Source: Ruegeria_C sp041537925 (GTDB taxonomy: Bacteria; Pseudomonadota; Alphaproteobacteria; Rhodobacterales; Rhodobacteraceae). Taken from it: a stretch of DNA of 64,000 nt. Numbering within the stretch: the stretch's first letter is position 1; every line of letters begins with the position of its first letter. Of the stretch, positions 37,788 through 47,305 are shown in pieces. Under the pieces are notes generated by a model. The model saw only the letters and a list, made by a program, of their open reading frames with translations. It ran no database searches and was not told the DNA's origin. Made by a program: the position numbers and the translations under genes. The stretch lies in contig NZ_JBGOSH010000002.1 of assembly GCF_041537925.1 (NCBI RefSeq), positions 558,001-622,000 of the forward strand, given 5' to 3'.

Positions 37788-38714
37788 ATGTCACTGAAAT
37801 TGGAAGAAGTTGCGAGCGGTCTGGGCTTTCCAGAAGGCCCGGTTGCAATGGACGATGGCTCTGTTTTGTTTGTCGATATCAAACACAAGACACTCGCGCA
37901 GTTGATGCCGGACAAATCGCTTGATCCCAACCCGACATTTCTGGACGGCGGGCCAAATGGAGTGGCGATCGGACCCGATGGCGCGGCCTATATCTGCAAC
38001 AATGGTGGCGTCTATACCTTCATCGAGTTTGGGCCGGACCGCATTACGATCCCGGATTCCAAACGCCCGGATTACATCGGTGGGTCGATCCAGCGTGTTG
38101 ATCTGCAGACCAAAAAAGTCACCGAGCTATTCGGAAAATCCCGGGGCCATAATCTTATTGCACCTGACGACATCGTTTTTGATGCGGCAGGTGGTTTCTG
38201 GTTTACCGATACGGGCATGCAACATGCGACCACCAGCGATTTCGGAGCCGTCTATTACGCAACGACCGACGGCACCACCCTGATACATGCTGCAACGGTG
38301 CCGACGGCCAACGGGGTCGGGCTCTCGCCGGATGGCAAGAAGCTCTTTGTTTCCGACACGGTATTTGGACGGCTCTGGGTCATGGACATTCTCGGGCCGG
38401 GCAAGCTGCAACCGGGGAAGATCCCGCAAACACCGGGCAATGTGGTTCAGACCCTTCCGGGCTATCAGTGGCTCGACAGTCTGAAAGTCGAGGCGGATGG
38501 GCGTGTGTGTGTCGGCACGATCTTTAACGGTGGCATCACCATCTTTAGCGCGGATGGAACAACAGAGCATCTGGCCGTGCCCGACCTTTTCACGACCAAT
38601 CTCTGCTTCGGCGGTGCGGATCTGCGAGATGTGTGGATCACCGCGTCGAGCACTGGCAAGATCTACAAGACGCGCTGGCCGCGACCGGGGCTCAAGCTGT
38701 CTTTCACCGCCTGA
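37788..38714 (+). CDS. SMP-30/gluconolactonase/LRE family lactonase
   Basis: 308 aa, six-bladed beta-propeller family. Recognisable parts are GLGFPEGPVAMDDGSVLFVD (metal-binding Glu in the FPEGP turn), IYNNGGVY-type text at ICNNGGVY, DDIVFDAAGGFWFTDTGMQ, TANGVGLSPDGKKLFVSDT (conserved Asn and Asp ligands) and WLDSLKVEADGRVCVGT. The family hydrolyses sugar or aromatic lactones using a divalent metal; the substrate is not predictable. AAGGGAG lies 8 nt before the ATG. It has no signal peptide, so cytoplasmic. Confidence 0.88.
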   Translation: MSLKLEEVASGLGFPEGPVAMDDGSVLFVDIKHKTLAQLMPDKSLDPNPTFLDGGPNGVAIGPDGAAYICNNGGVYTFIEFGPDRITIPDSKRPDYIGGSIQRVDLQTKKVTELFGKSRGHNLIAPDDIVFDAAGGFWFTDTGMQHATTSDFGAVYYATTDGTTLIHAATVPTANGVGLSPDGKKLFVSDTVFGRLWVMDILGPGKLQPGKIPQTPGNVVQTLPGYQWLDSLKVEADGRVCVGTIFNGGITIFSADGTTEHLAVPDLFTTNLCFGGADLRDVWITASSTGKIYKTRWPRPGLKLSFTA

Positions 38715-38743
38715 GGGCCCGACGGCAGATTTTCCAATGCGGG

Positions 38744-38762
38744 CGCGACGCCATGTGTCGCG
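38744..38762 (+). terminator. Possible terminator hairpin after the lactonase gene
   Basis: CGCGAC and GTCGCG form a 6-bp perfect stem with a 7-nt loop, 30 nt after the lactonase stop, followed by a weak T-rich tract (AAATTTGTT). Both strength and spacing are marginal. Confidence 0.35.
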
Positions 38763-38851
38763 TCACTAAATTTGTTATGAAATGGCAGTTGAAAATCCGG
38801 TACCGCAAACAGTAGCCCGCGCGGTATTTGTTGTGTTATGCATCTACCGCA

Positions 38852-41800
38852 ATGAAGAACAACGCCAAAACCACAGACAGGTCGTCACCAAGGCTAGGCG
38901 AGCGTCGTCTGGTTTCGGTGCTTTTTACCGACATGGTGGGCTATACACCCATTGTGGAACAGCTGGGCGCGGAAACCACTGCCCATTTCACCAGTATGAT
39001 CTATGACATGCTCTCCGGCGTCATAGAAGAACATGGCGGTGTAATCCGGGGATTTGCAGGCGACAGCATCATGGCCGTTTTCGGCATTCCCGATGCGTTG
39101 GAAGATGTCGGATTAAGAGCCTGCAGGGCAGCTATGGCGATCCAGGCTCTGTTTGCGGCCTCTGGAGATGACATCGAGGAACGGTTCGGCGTCACCCCGA
39201 TCATGCGTGTTGGCGTCAGCTCTGGTTCCGTGGTCATGGCTGCGGTTGAAGGCGCAGACGGACAGATGACGGCGGTCGGCAACAGCGTCAATCTTGCAGC
39301 CCGCATTCAGGCCCTAGCCCCCGAAGGGGGTTGCCTGATCTGCGACACAACCCGTGGGCTTGTCGAGTGGTTGGTCGATCTGAACTTTGAAGGCGAACAT
39401 ACGATTAAAGGCGTGGCCAAGAAGCAAAAACTGTGGCAGCTGCAGTCGATCCGCGAAGGCGCCACGCGCTTCGATGCGTCTCAGGCGCGCGGCTTAAGTC
39501 AGTATGTAGGACGTGAGGTCGAGCTCTCTGCGCTTTCGGAGGCGCTGGATCAAACGCATGACGGATTGCGTGTGATCGATCTTGTTGCCGAACCGGGGTT
39601 AGGCAAAACACGCCTGGTTTATGAGTTTCTGGGCCACGCGAAGGCCAAAGAAACCGTCATACTGACAGGGCATTGCACCACAGACGGTCGACAGGTGCCA
39701 TTCTTGCCATTTCTTGAGGTTGTACGCAGCTCTTTTCACATCAATCAAGATGACGATCCCGAAGAGATTGCCTCGAAGTTGCAGGAGGGATTGCAGCGCG
39801 CCGGGCAGGATAAACCCGAAAATCTCGGACTTATGATGAACCTGCTGGGTCTGAATCCGCCTGAAGGGACGCTGGATGGTCTCGACGGTGTGTTGATCGG
39901 TCTACGAACGCGCGATCTGCTGCCTGCACTTTTGAAGGCGCAATGCCAATTGGGGCGGGTGGTGCTTTTAGTCGAAGATACCCATTGGATCGATGGCGCA
40001 TCGGAAACCATGATGTCCAAATTGGTTGAAAGCGGCGATCTGGATAACTTGCTGATCCTGAACACCCATCGACCAGAGTACATTCCGGGGTGGAAAGACA
40101 GCCCATCCGTTTCGACCCTGAAACTCAAACCACTGACCGAAGGGGATATCCACCATCTTGTTCAATCCCGACTGAAGGTTGACTCCCTGCCAGATGCGTT
40201 GATCAAAGAGGTGGTCGACCGCTCAGGAGGCAACCCGCTTTTTGGTGAAGAAATCCTGAGCTTTCTGACGGAAAAGGGCGCGCTGCGAGTCGTACAGGGT
40301 CAGGCGGTATTCGAAAACAAGCCTGGCGGTGATGAGTTGCCGGCAAGCATGCAAAGCCTTCTCTCTGCGCGTATCGAGCAGCTTCAGCCAAAGGATCGCG
40401 CGCTTTTGCAGGCCGCCGCTGCCATTGGCCGAGAGTTCGATCCCGGGCTTTTGTCGATGGTTACCGAGCAGGCCGATGAAACTGGCGCAGCGCTGCAACG
40501 GCTGCAGGCGCTTGATATAGTGTTTCGCAAGCCCGATTCTTCGGATTACATGTTCAAGCACGTATTGCTACGAGAGACTGTTTATAAAAGTTTGGTTGCG
40601 AACCGGCGATCTGAATTGCATCTCGCAATCGCCGCAGCATTGGAAAAGCGTAACGCCAACCGGCTGCCCGAAGCGGCCGAAACCCTCGCCCATCACTACA
40701 TGCAAACGCCGCGTACTGATTTGGCTTTTGAATACAGCGCGCTTGCTGGGGCAAAAAGCCTTGGCGTATTCTCGCATGACCAGGCGAACCAGTATTTTGC
40801 CGATGCTCTGGCGCTTTATGAACAGGACCCGACCTGTGCCAGCGATGATGCCTTTGCAAATTTCCTTGCCAATTATGCGCTGTGTTCGAATATTTCTCTG
40901 GACGTCATGACCATGATTGAACTGGCCCCAAGGGTCAGGCCGATCCTGAAGGAGATTGGTGACAACAGCGACCACGTTCTGTTCTTGCACCATTATGTGT
41001 CTTGTCTTGTCTGCAACAGCCGGTTTCTCGAGGCGCTCAACGTTCAAAGGGACCTTACCGAGATAGCGAAGCGCGTCGGCGATCCGAAATCTATTGCCTA
41101 CGCTATGGTCAATGAACTTTCGGTTGGAATATATTGCGCACCGCTGTCCAATGCCGAGTTCGAAGCCAAGACGGCCGAAATCGAAGCTGCATTGACCAAC
41201 TTCAACGACGCCTATCTGCAAAACTTCTTCTTCGCGACACTTGGGTGGAACGAGCTAACGCGTGGTCGGGTCATCCGGGCGCGAGAAACCGCAGAGCGCA
41301 TGGTGGCGGATGGCGAAAAAAACAACGACCCGCGCGCACTTGGGTATGGAATGGCCATGAAAGCGCTTATCGCGGTCGTAACCGACGACCACCAGACTGC
41401 GCTTGAATTGTCAGAGGAAGCACACCGGCTTTCACGTGCCGAATTTGAGATGGCCATTGCCGAATCCTCGAGAGTGGCCGCTCTTGTTCCGCTTGAACGA
41501 CCCGGCGCCCGCGAAGCCGTGCAAAGCTACGTGGATATGTGTGAGGCCAATGGCTGGCTCCTCTTCGCCGGTGTTCCCCAGACAATGCTTGGGGTCGCTT
41601 TGGCGATGGAAGGCCGAGTGAGCGAGGGCCTGCAACAGATAAAAGCGACTATCGAACTTCGCGAATCCGAGGGTGCACAGATCGCAGCGGATTGGAACCG
41701 CCTGTTTCTCAGCGAGGTGTATCTGCAGATCCTGACGGGCGAGGGTGATGCTTCGTTTGGTGTTTTGATGCGCAATTTCGGATCGCTCGCGGGCGTCATG

Positions 41801-42064
41801 CTGTTTGGGAAAAAGCGCATTATCTCGCTGATTGAGAGAGTGCGCAAAAACACACAATTCGACCCGGATGGGCACTATTTCGCCCGCGGAGAGATGATCC
41901 TTGGCCTTCTGTACAAGCTCAAGAAGAAAAATGAACAGGCCATTGGGCATCTGATGACCGCCCATCGCCTGATCAAACCGACCGGTGCATCGCCCATGCT
42001 CACGCGGATCGAGGATGCCCTGCAGGAGCTGGATGCCAGGACAGGACCAACCCCGTCAACCTAG
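38852..42064 (+). CDS. Class III adenylate/guanylate cyclase fused to an AAA-type NTPase and TPR-like tail
   Basis: 1070 aa. The N-terminal cyclase homology domain (about 18-190) has both metal aspartates (FTDMVGYT and GDSIMAVFG) and VGNSVNLAAR. A P-loop NTPase follows with Walker A AEPGLGKT at about 247-254 and a Walker-B-like LLVEDTHWIDGA near 375-385, in the style of AAA_16 (orc1-like) proteins. The C-terminal 450 residues are helical repeats (LATLGWNELTRG; ALGYGMAMKALIAVV). It likely makes cyclic nucleotide in response to a signal sensed by the NTPase/TPR part. The ATG at 38852 is chosen over an in-frame TTG at 38828. Its end overlaps the Dyp gene's end by 4 nt (convergent). Confidence 0.87.
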   Translation: MKNNAKTTDRSSPRLGERRLVSVLFTDMVGYTPIVEQLGAETTAHFTSMIYDMLSGVIEEHGGVIRGFAGDSIMAVFGIPDALEDVGLRACRAAMAIQALFAASGDDIEERFGVTPIMRVGVSSGSVVMAAVEGADGQMTAVGNSVNLAARIQALAPEGGCLICDTTRGLVEWLVDLNFEGEHTIKGVAKKQKLWQLQSIREGATRFDASQARGLSQYVGREVELSALSEALDQTHDGLRVIDLVAEPGLGKTRLVYEFLGHAKAKETVILTGHCTTDGRQVPFLPFLEVVRSSFHINQDDDPEEIASKLQEGLQRAGQDKPENLGLMMNLLGLNPPEGTLDGLDGVLIGLRTRDLLPALLKAQCQLGRVVLLVEDTHWIDGASETMMSKLVESGDLDNLLILNTHRPEYIPGWKDSPSVSTLKLKPLTEGDIHHLVQSRLKVDSLPDALIKEVVDRSGGNPLFGEEILSFLTEKGALRVVQGQAVFENKPGGDELPASMQSLLSARIEQLQPKDRALLQAAAAIGREFDPGLLSMVTEQADETGAALQRLQALDIVFRKPDSSDYMFKHVLLRETVYKSLVANRRSELHLAIAAALEKRNANRLPEAAETLAHHYMQTPRTDLAFEYSALAGAKSLGVFSHDQANQYFADALALYEQDPTCASDDAFANFLANYALCSNISLDVMTMIELAPRVRPILKEIGDNSDHVLFLHHYVSCLVCNSRFLEALNVQRDLTEIAKRVGDPKSIAYAMVNELSVGIYCAPLSNAEFEAKTAEIEAALTNFNDAYLQNFFFATLGWNELTRGRVIRARETAERMVADGEKNNDPRALGYGMAMKALIAVVTDDHQTALELSEEAHRLSRAEFEMAIAESSRVAALVPLERPGAREAVQSYVDMCEANGWLLFAGVPQTMLGVALAMEGRVSEGLQQIKATIELRESEGAQIAADWNRLFLSEVYLQILTGEGDASFGVLMRNFGSLAGVMLFGKKRIISLIERVRKNTQFDPDGHYFARGEMILGLLYKLKKKNEQAIGHLMTAHRLIKPTGASPMLTRIEDALQELDARTGPTPST

Positions 42065-43458
42065 TTCGAAAGCTGCGCAAGGTACCGGATCGCAGGAAGG
42101 CTCGGAAGAAAGGTATACGCGCCGCCACGTGTTTTGACGAAACGCGGGAAACCGTTTAGCCGAATGCGACCGCCGTCTTTCAGCGTCAGTTCAAACGCGC
42201 TGGTTTCAGGCACGTTGGCCCCGAGCAATGGATCGTTGGTACCGGTGATTTCGGGATCTTGCAGCCCGTAGTTCAGCCAATCGCAAACAACCGCTTCAAA
42301 TTGCGCTCCGTAGTTCGCGCCGATGAAGTTCCCCAGCAATCCACGCTCAGCATCGTCCCGGTTTGCAGGGTCGAAATCGGGACCATATGACATCCCCCGA
42401 CGCACCAGCCGTCTTGAATAATTGGCAACGCGCTGAACGATGGGTCCGCCTCGTGGATTGACGCGACGCATATGCGCGCCGGCCGGGCAACGCGAGGCGC
42501 GGGTATAGTCATAATTGGTCGGCGAAACTTCTTTTGCAGGCCATTGCGCATTGGGGGAGAGTTCATAAGGGACGCCATTGCGCCATCGACCACACATCTG
42601 CGCCGCAACGACCTCGCGCAGTGCGCCATGGCGATCCATGTCCTCTCCCACCCGCTTTTCATCTTCGGGCGCCAGCAGGAGGCCGCCCTTGGGATGATCG
42701 AGTAACTCCGTGGCGGCCTTATCAAGGTAATCCTCGAAACCCTTCGCATCCTGCTGCAGCACACGGAAGGCATTGAAGGCCCCGTTGTGGCCCAGCACAT
42801 CAGGTTGGGGAATACTAAACAACATCCCTTCAAAATGCGTCGGATGCCCCAAAAGAACGGTACCCAGCGGATCTTTGGGTTCATTCACCTTGGCCTGCGC
42901 AGGATCGAAGACATGGCGGAACCTGGGCTGTGAGATGCTATCGACATAGCCGAAAAACACTTTGCTATCGGGCAGATTGCGTCCGTTTCGTACGCCCAGA
43001 ACAGTGAACGCCTTTGCCACCTGCGTTTCGGTCTTATCGAGGTTTTCTTCCTCGTCTGCATAGACCGAAGCCACGATATGAATCCGGTCTGGCTGATCAA
43101 AGGGCGCGGGCCAGTGCTCGGGCGCACTTTCCCCGAAATCTCCCAGTTTGATCGCTCGCTTTGCCATGCCTTCGGCATACTCCAACGGAAAGCTGTCAAG
43201 GTCGCGGCTAGCAGTTCCCAGCGCTCGCAGGCCTTCAAATGTCACACCTATATTGAAGCAAACCTGGGGCTTCACTTTCCAATTCGCCGAACGGGTGATC
43301 GCCGGAATTTCACTGCTCGTGCCATCGGCGGAGGCCGCCAGAAACTGCCGCGCCTTTGCGCGGTCTGTGACTTCCAGAAAAAGATGGCGGACCATATTGT
43401 TGCGATATCCGCGCAGGATGTTGCCCTGCAGCTCTTCGGGATCAAATATAGCGCTCAC
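42061..43458 (-). CDS. Dyp-type (dye-decolourising) heme peroxidase
   Basis: 465 aa. Begins MSAIFDPEELQGNILRGY. It has the Dyp aspartate motif as FFGYVDSISQPRFR (normally GxxDGxSQP) and the heme-ligand region SRCPAGAHMRRVNPRGG with its proximal histidine. FDPANRDDAERGLLGNFIGA is the usual Dyp C-terminal block. Dyp enzymes use H2O2 to oxidise dyes and lignin-like substrates. No Tat signal, so probably cytoplasmic. Starts with GTG overlapping the upstream stop (GTGA). The loss of Gly after the catalytic Asp (DS instead of DG) is an unusual variation. Confidence 0.88.
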   Translation of the reverse strand: MSAIFDPEELQGNILRGYRNNMVRHLFLEVTDRAKARQFLAASADGTSSEIPAITRSANWKVKPQVCFNIGVTFEGLRALGTASRDLDSFPLEYAEGMAKRAIKLGDFGESAPEHWPAPFDQPDRIHIVASVYADEEENLDKTETQVAKAFTVLGVRNGRNLPDSKVFFGYVDSISQPRFRHVFDPAQAKVNEPKDPLGTVLLGHPTHFEGMLFSIPQPDVLGHNGAFNAFRVLQQDAKGFEDYLDKAATELLDHPKGGLLLAPEDEKRVGEDMDRHGALREVVAAQMCGRWRNGVPYELSPNAQWPAKEVSPTNYDYTRASRCPAGAHMRRVNPRGGPIVQRVANYSRRLVRRGMSYGPDFDPANRDDAERGLLGNFIGANYGAQFEAVVCDWLNYGLQDPEITGTNDPLLGANVPETSAFELTLKDGGRIRLNGFPRFVKTRGGAYTFLPSLPAIRYLAQLSN

Positions 43459-44171
43459 CAGCCCACTCCCAGCTTGTCGCGCACCTGCGCGGCCGAAAAT
43501 CCAGGATAGCCGCGATAGCCGCCGCCCAGCGAAATGTTGCGATTGGTATGTAGCTGCAGGATCAATTCACGCGGCAGCGACATGAGTTCATGAGGGGGGG
43601 CGTCCGGTGATCGACCCGCCTGCGCATCCTGCACATCAAACAAATTGATCGCGTAATCGGGTGCCTGAAACAGATCATGCGCCTTGACCCACTCGATGAA
43701 TTCCTCAACGTGATCTTCGCAAGGGAAGAGCGCCTCGCCCCCCTCAACCAAGTGCATGAGATCATCAAAAACGCTGCCGATGGTTGCGATGAAATCCCGG
43801 ATGTAGTTGCTAAAGTCCCCATCATAGACCGAGATCATGCAGACATAGTCTTCGACCAGCAGAAATCGCGCCGAATGAACCGTTCCCACATTGTCGAGAC
43901 CCGCGAAAATCTCATCCACGTTTTGCGCAAGCGCCATGACCGCCTTGGCGCGACCGATAGGCGACGTATCCTTCAGGGGCATCAACAGATTCATCATGCG
44001 CTGCGCGTTGTCGCTAGGCTGCAACGACGGGCGCGGCCCCCCCGGCAGTTTCGGTTTGGGATCACGCCAGACCCAGTAAGGCACCACCACATATTTGGAC
44101 AGAAACTTGAACCAGCCCCGCTCGGGCAGGCTGTTTATGTACCTGTTGAGCCACCCGCCATCATCGCTCAT
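43455..44171 (-). CDS. Unknown protein encoded between catalase-like and Dyp-type peroxidase genes
   Basis: 238 aa, no signal peptide and no strong membrane segment. I do not recognise a family with certainty. Visible features are an aromatic N-terminal helix (GWFKFLSKYVVVPYWVWRD), a central part AQNVDEIFAGLDNVGTVHSA followed by RFLLVEDYVCMISVYDGDF, and IRDFIATIGSVFDDLMHLVE. It sits in a three-gene operon with a catalase-family and a Dyp-type protein, 3 nt after the former and GTGA-coupled to the latter, so a role with the peroxidases is likely. Confidence 0.65.
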   Translation of the reverse strand: MSDDGGWLNRYINSLPERGWFKFLSKYVVVPYWVWRDPKPKLPGGPRPSLQPSDNAQRMMNLLMPLKDTSPIGRAKAVMALAQNVDEIFAGLDNVGTVHSARFLLVEDYVCMISVYDGDFSNYIRDFIATIGSVFDDLMHLVEGGEALFPCEDHVEEFIEWVKAHDLFQAPDYAINLFDVQDAQAGRSPDAPPHELMSLPRELILQLHTNRNISLGGGYRGYPGFSAAQVRDKLGVGW

Positions 44172-44174
44172 GCT

Positions 44175-45200
44175 CTAGCCCTCCGTCCGGCTGAACGGGC
44201 AAGGAATGCCCCCCCGCCGGTTGCTTGAAAATTCATAGATTTCCTTGCGGATCTTCAGGACGGGATCTTCGGACGCTCTCATGCCATCGATCAGGAGACA
44301 CGGGTTGAAGCTCAGATCCTCGCAATGCGTGTCCTGATCCTCCGGCACCTCCTTGAGCGTCAGAATACCCATCATCACCCGCTTGCGATGCGGCGGCCAT
44401 TGCTTGGTGGAATCGTTGAAGTCATCGCCTGTTTCACCAATGGTCATCATAAGTGAAAACCGCTCAATGCCATTCGCAAGCCGGTTCTCAAGATCTTTCT
44501 TCAAGTAGACATCCACAGGTGGTTTTAGAGGGTTTGTATTGAGGACCCCGGCTATAGGCTGCCAGTTGAACCGGACCCAGCGGTCAGTGCCATCCGGTGC
44601 GGTCACGATGAAGGTATGAACGGCGTGGTAGGACGCCCGAACATAGCTTACCGGCGCACCGATAATTGATGCCTGAAGCACCGCTGGCTGGGCATAGGCA
44701 TGTTTGTCGGCAAACTCCGTAGCCGCTTCGTTGGGGCGCGTTTTCTGTCCCGGATAGGGGTCAGGCATCGGCAACTGCAGCTTCAGAAAATCCCGGATCT
44801 TTTGCCAAGGGGTTTCACGATGGCATTCCTTTGGGCGCGCCGCGAGGGCGAATTGCAAAAACGTATCAGGTGTCGGCGCAAAAAACACCGGCAGCGTCAT
44901 TGAAATGAGATCGGTGGCCCTGTCATTGCTCAGCTTGAAGCGCACGGCCATGCCGCGAACATCCGACCAGCCATCATGCTCTTTAACCAAGCCCATACCG
45001 TTGGAGAAGCGAACAGCCACATCCAGTGGCTTTTCAGATGGTTGAAAATGCTCGGCGGTGCAAAAATTCTTTGCGACCGGGGACGCCTCAAAAACACCTG
45101 TGGCGCCGACACCGATCGTGTGAACCGGTCGTCGCCTGATGCTGCCACCTTCGATATCAAGCGCATGAACAATTTCTTCAACAAGATTAGGATCGTCCAT
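44175..45200 (-). CDS. Catalase-family protein (SrpA-like heme protein)
   Basis: 341 aa. The block RPVHTIGVGATGVFEAS aligns with the catalase distal-histidine region. Next come VRFSNGMGLVKEHDGWSDVR, GMAVRF, DLISMTLPVFF and a C-terminal DLSFNPCLLIDGMRASEDPV plus IRKEIYEFSSNRR, which provides a probable tyrosine heme ligand. Shorter than classical catalases (about 480+ aa), it fits the small catalase-related peroxidase group. The ATG at 45200 has GGGGAT upstream; an in-frame TTG lies directly before it. Confidence 0.82.
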   Translation of the reverse strand: MDDPNLVEEIVHALDIEGGSIRRRPVHTIGVGATGVFEASPVAKNFCTAEHFQPSEKPLDVAVRFSNGMGLVKEHDGWSDVRGMAVRFKLSNDRATDLISMTLPVFFAPTPDTFLQFALAARPKECHRETPWQKIRDFLKLQLPMPDPYPGQKTRPNEAATEFADKHAYAQPAVLQASIIGAPVSYVRASYHAVHTFIVTAPDGTDRWVRFNWQPIAGVLNTNPLKPPVDVYLKKDLENRLANGIERFSLMMTIGETGDDFNDSTKQWPPHRKRVMMGILTLKEVPEDQDTHCEDLSFNPCLLIDGMRASEDPVLKIRKEIYEFSSNRRGGIPCPFSRTEG

Positions 45201-45663
45201 CAATATCCCCAGCGTGCCAGAAAAAGGTTAGAATAAACAGATACTTTGCAAAACGCATTTCGCGTGATCATGTCCGCGAGAATGCAAACCCCTCGCCACC
45301 AGACTGCGACCCGCTGCCGACCCGAGTCAAGATCATATTAACCAGGTCCTTTCCGGTCCGACCCAGCTTGTTTCCAAAATTCATTGGCATCCTGAGTGAA
45401 AACACCTCTGCGATCAGATCGGTTATTGTCCGGGCGACTTTGTTTCGTTTGCCGTAGCGAAGTTTAGCGAGATTAGTATTTTCTGGACCGTATTGGATGG
45501 ATCAAGTCGGAGTCGAATTTGCCACTTGTCTCTGCGACCTAAAACTGGGCCAGTATTTTGGGCGAGAAAGGGGATCGGGAGATAGTTCGGAAACGAGACT
45601 CTGACGAAGACACTCTGAAGCTGCTGCGAGAGATTGAATTTAAACAAGCGCGAACGGAGGCAA
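45201..45663. other. Intergenic stretch with an IS3 orfA relic
   Basis: About 460 nt with no intact gene. It holds an IS3 orfA relic at 45579-45647 and otherwise nothing recognisable. Confidence 0.55.
45579..45647 (+). pseudogene. Relic of IS3-family transposase orfA
   Basis: The plus strand reads IVRKRDSDEDTLKLLREIEF, matching the N-terminal helix-turn-helix of a group of IS3 orfA proteins (KRxSDEDxLKLLREIE). It degenerates after KQ. Only this 23-codon segment is recognisable. Confidence 0.6.
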
Positions 45664-46890
45664 TCAGTTCGCCAGGCAATCTCGTGCGATCTTCGCCAAT
45701 GCGCCACCAAGCTTTTTTCTGATGGGTAGATTGACGTTGAATGGGTTATTCTCACACAGCTCGATTACCGGATCGTTTTCCAAAAACTGCTTGTAAGCCG
45801 CCGCTTGACTGGCCAGCGCCTTGGCGGCTTTCTTGCGATCCGCGCCTTTCGCCGCCTCAAACTCGAGCATGGCCTTGGAGAGTGCTGTTTGATTGCCTTC
45901 CGTCACGCCGTTCAAACCGGATTTGGCGATCCGGTCCAAAACCGGGTCGCTAAAGCCCTTGATCACCGATTGCAGTTGCGTAATGGACGCATCAATCCCT
46001 TCTTTGGCGTCCCGCCATATCTCGCGTGGACTGACAAGCAATGCGTCCGCACCCTCCAGATCAGCCTTGAGGGTCTTTAGCGATGTTGCTGCGCCGGACA
46101 GGTTGCCGGATTTGACCATCGATGCCATCGTACGTACCTGGTCCATCAATGCCGTCTTTTTTTCACCTTCCGGCAGCGCCTTGATAGCGGCCAATTTCTC
46201 GGCCAGCGCCGAATTGAGCTTTTTGGCCAAGTCTTGCGCCGACCGCTCTGTCGCAGCCGCCTTCTGGTCTTTGGACGATGATGGCCCCGCATCCGTCAGC
46301 TTTTGTTCAAGCGAGGTCACCACCCCCGCTGCGCCAGCGGCATCCTTGGCGGAGAACAACTCCGCGGCCGTTTTGAAATCCTTTACGAGGTCCGCTGGCG
46401 CATCCTTGCCCAGTTTCTGCAAATCCACCTTTAGTACCTGCAAACGTTTCTTCAGCGCGGCGACGTCAATCTCGGGACTGGAGCCTTTGTTCGCGTCACC
46501 GACTTCATCCTCATCCGGCAGCGTATCCTCATCAATCTCGTTGCCATCCGCATCTATTAATCGCGGGTGAAACTTGCCCATGCCCTCTTTGCGGAGCTTG
46601 ACCCTCAATTGACGGATGATGCCTTTCAGAGGTTTCGTCGGAACAAGCAACACATCTGCCTCTACAACGGTAAATGTTCCAAAGCAGGTCTTGCCGATTC
46701 CCGGCGCATCCTTGACCTGGCTTTTCAGAGTGTTCGCCGGCTTACGAAGATCTGCAACCAATCCACAATTCTCAGGTTTGGATGCCAGGCCAAACGCAAA
46801 ATTTACAGGCTGACCCGATGACCGGGCCTTTAGAAATAGCTTTTTGATGTCTTCCGCTACAAACGCTTCCTTGGCGCTCTTCTTGGCCAT
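45664..46890 (-). CDS. Unknown 408-aa protein, last gene of a toxin-like trio
   Basis: Starts MAKKSAKEAFVAEDIKKLFL. The N-terminal part (about 1-120) has KARSSGQPVNFAFGLASKPE, CGLVADLRKPANTLKSQVKD and GIIRQLRVKLRKEGMGKFHP, a distinct domain that I recall recurring in unannotated proteins but cannot name. An acidic linker follows (DEDTLPDEDEVGD), then helical repeats and two similar Lys/Ala-rich coils (about 150-345). No signal peptide. GGGAAGG lies 8 nt before the ATG. Its place next to a small acidic protein and a large toxin-like protein suggests a chaperone, adaptor or second cargo; that is inference. Confidence 0.6.
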   Translation of the reverse strand: MAKKSAKEAFVAEDIKKLFLKARSSGQPVNFAFGLASKPENCGLVADLRKPANTLKSQVKDAPGIGKTCFGTFTVVEADVLLVPTKPLKGIIRQLRVKLRKEGMGKFHPRLIDADGNEIDEDTLPDEDEVGDANKGSSPEIDVAALKKRLQVLKVDLQKLGKDAPADLVKDFKTAAELFSAKDAAGAAGVVTSLEQKLTDAGPSSSKDQKAAATERSAQDLAKKLNSALAEKLAAIKALPEGEKKTALMDQVRTMASMVKSGNLSGAATSLKTLKADLEGADALLVSPREIWRDAKEGIDASITQLQSVIKGFSDPVLDRIAKSGLNGVTEGNQTALSKAMLEFEAAKGADRKKAAKALASQAAAYKQFLENDPVIELCENNPFNVNLPIRKKLGGALAKIARDCLAN

Positions 46891-46905
46891 GACGAAACCT
46901 TCCCA

Positions 46906-47289
46906 TCACATGCTAGAATCGATCTGATCGGCCCATTCCTCGTCCGTCATCCGCTCGAATTCCATCACCAACTCATTGCCCGGTTCACTAAGCATCGCAT
47001 CCGGCCAGATTTTGTGAAAGGCATAGGTGAACAGTTCGACCAATTGCGCATCACTAAAAGGATAGCCCTGGCCAGCAAAGATATTGATGCGCCCGGTCGG
47101 ATCGGTGATCAGCGCATCAAGCGACAGGCGCAGCCAATCTGTGTTTCCATCGGCCTCCGCCGCCCGCTGAACCCCCAGGATGTCCAGGTCGAACCGGGAT
47201 AGATCAGACATTGGATCAGGTGCGCTGGCCCCTGCCCCTTGCGTCAGTTTGCGGGTGTATTTTCGGATCATGTCCCGATGCATTCTCAT
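46906..47289 (-). CDS. Small acidic protein, candidate immunity factor
   Basis: 127 aa. After a basic N-terminus (MRMHRDMIRKYTRKL) the rest is acidic, with LDALITDPTGRINIFAGQGY, LVELFTYAFHKIWPDAML and EFERMTDEEWADQI. It starts 16 nt after the large toxin-like gene ends. Immunity proteins to secreted nucleases are commonly small, acidic and placed directly downstream. I recognise no named immunity family, so this is a context-based guess. An alternative ATG lies at 47271. Confidence 0.55.
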   Translation of the reverse strand: MRMHRDMIRKYTRKLTQGAGASAPDPMSDLSRFDLDILGVQRAAEADGNTDWLRLSLDALITDPTGRINIFAGQGYPFSDAQLVELFTYAFHKIWPDAMLSEPGNELVMEFERMTDEEWADQIDSSM

Positions 47290-47305
47290 ACTCTGGCTCT
47301 CCCGC

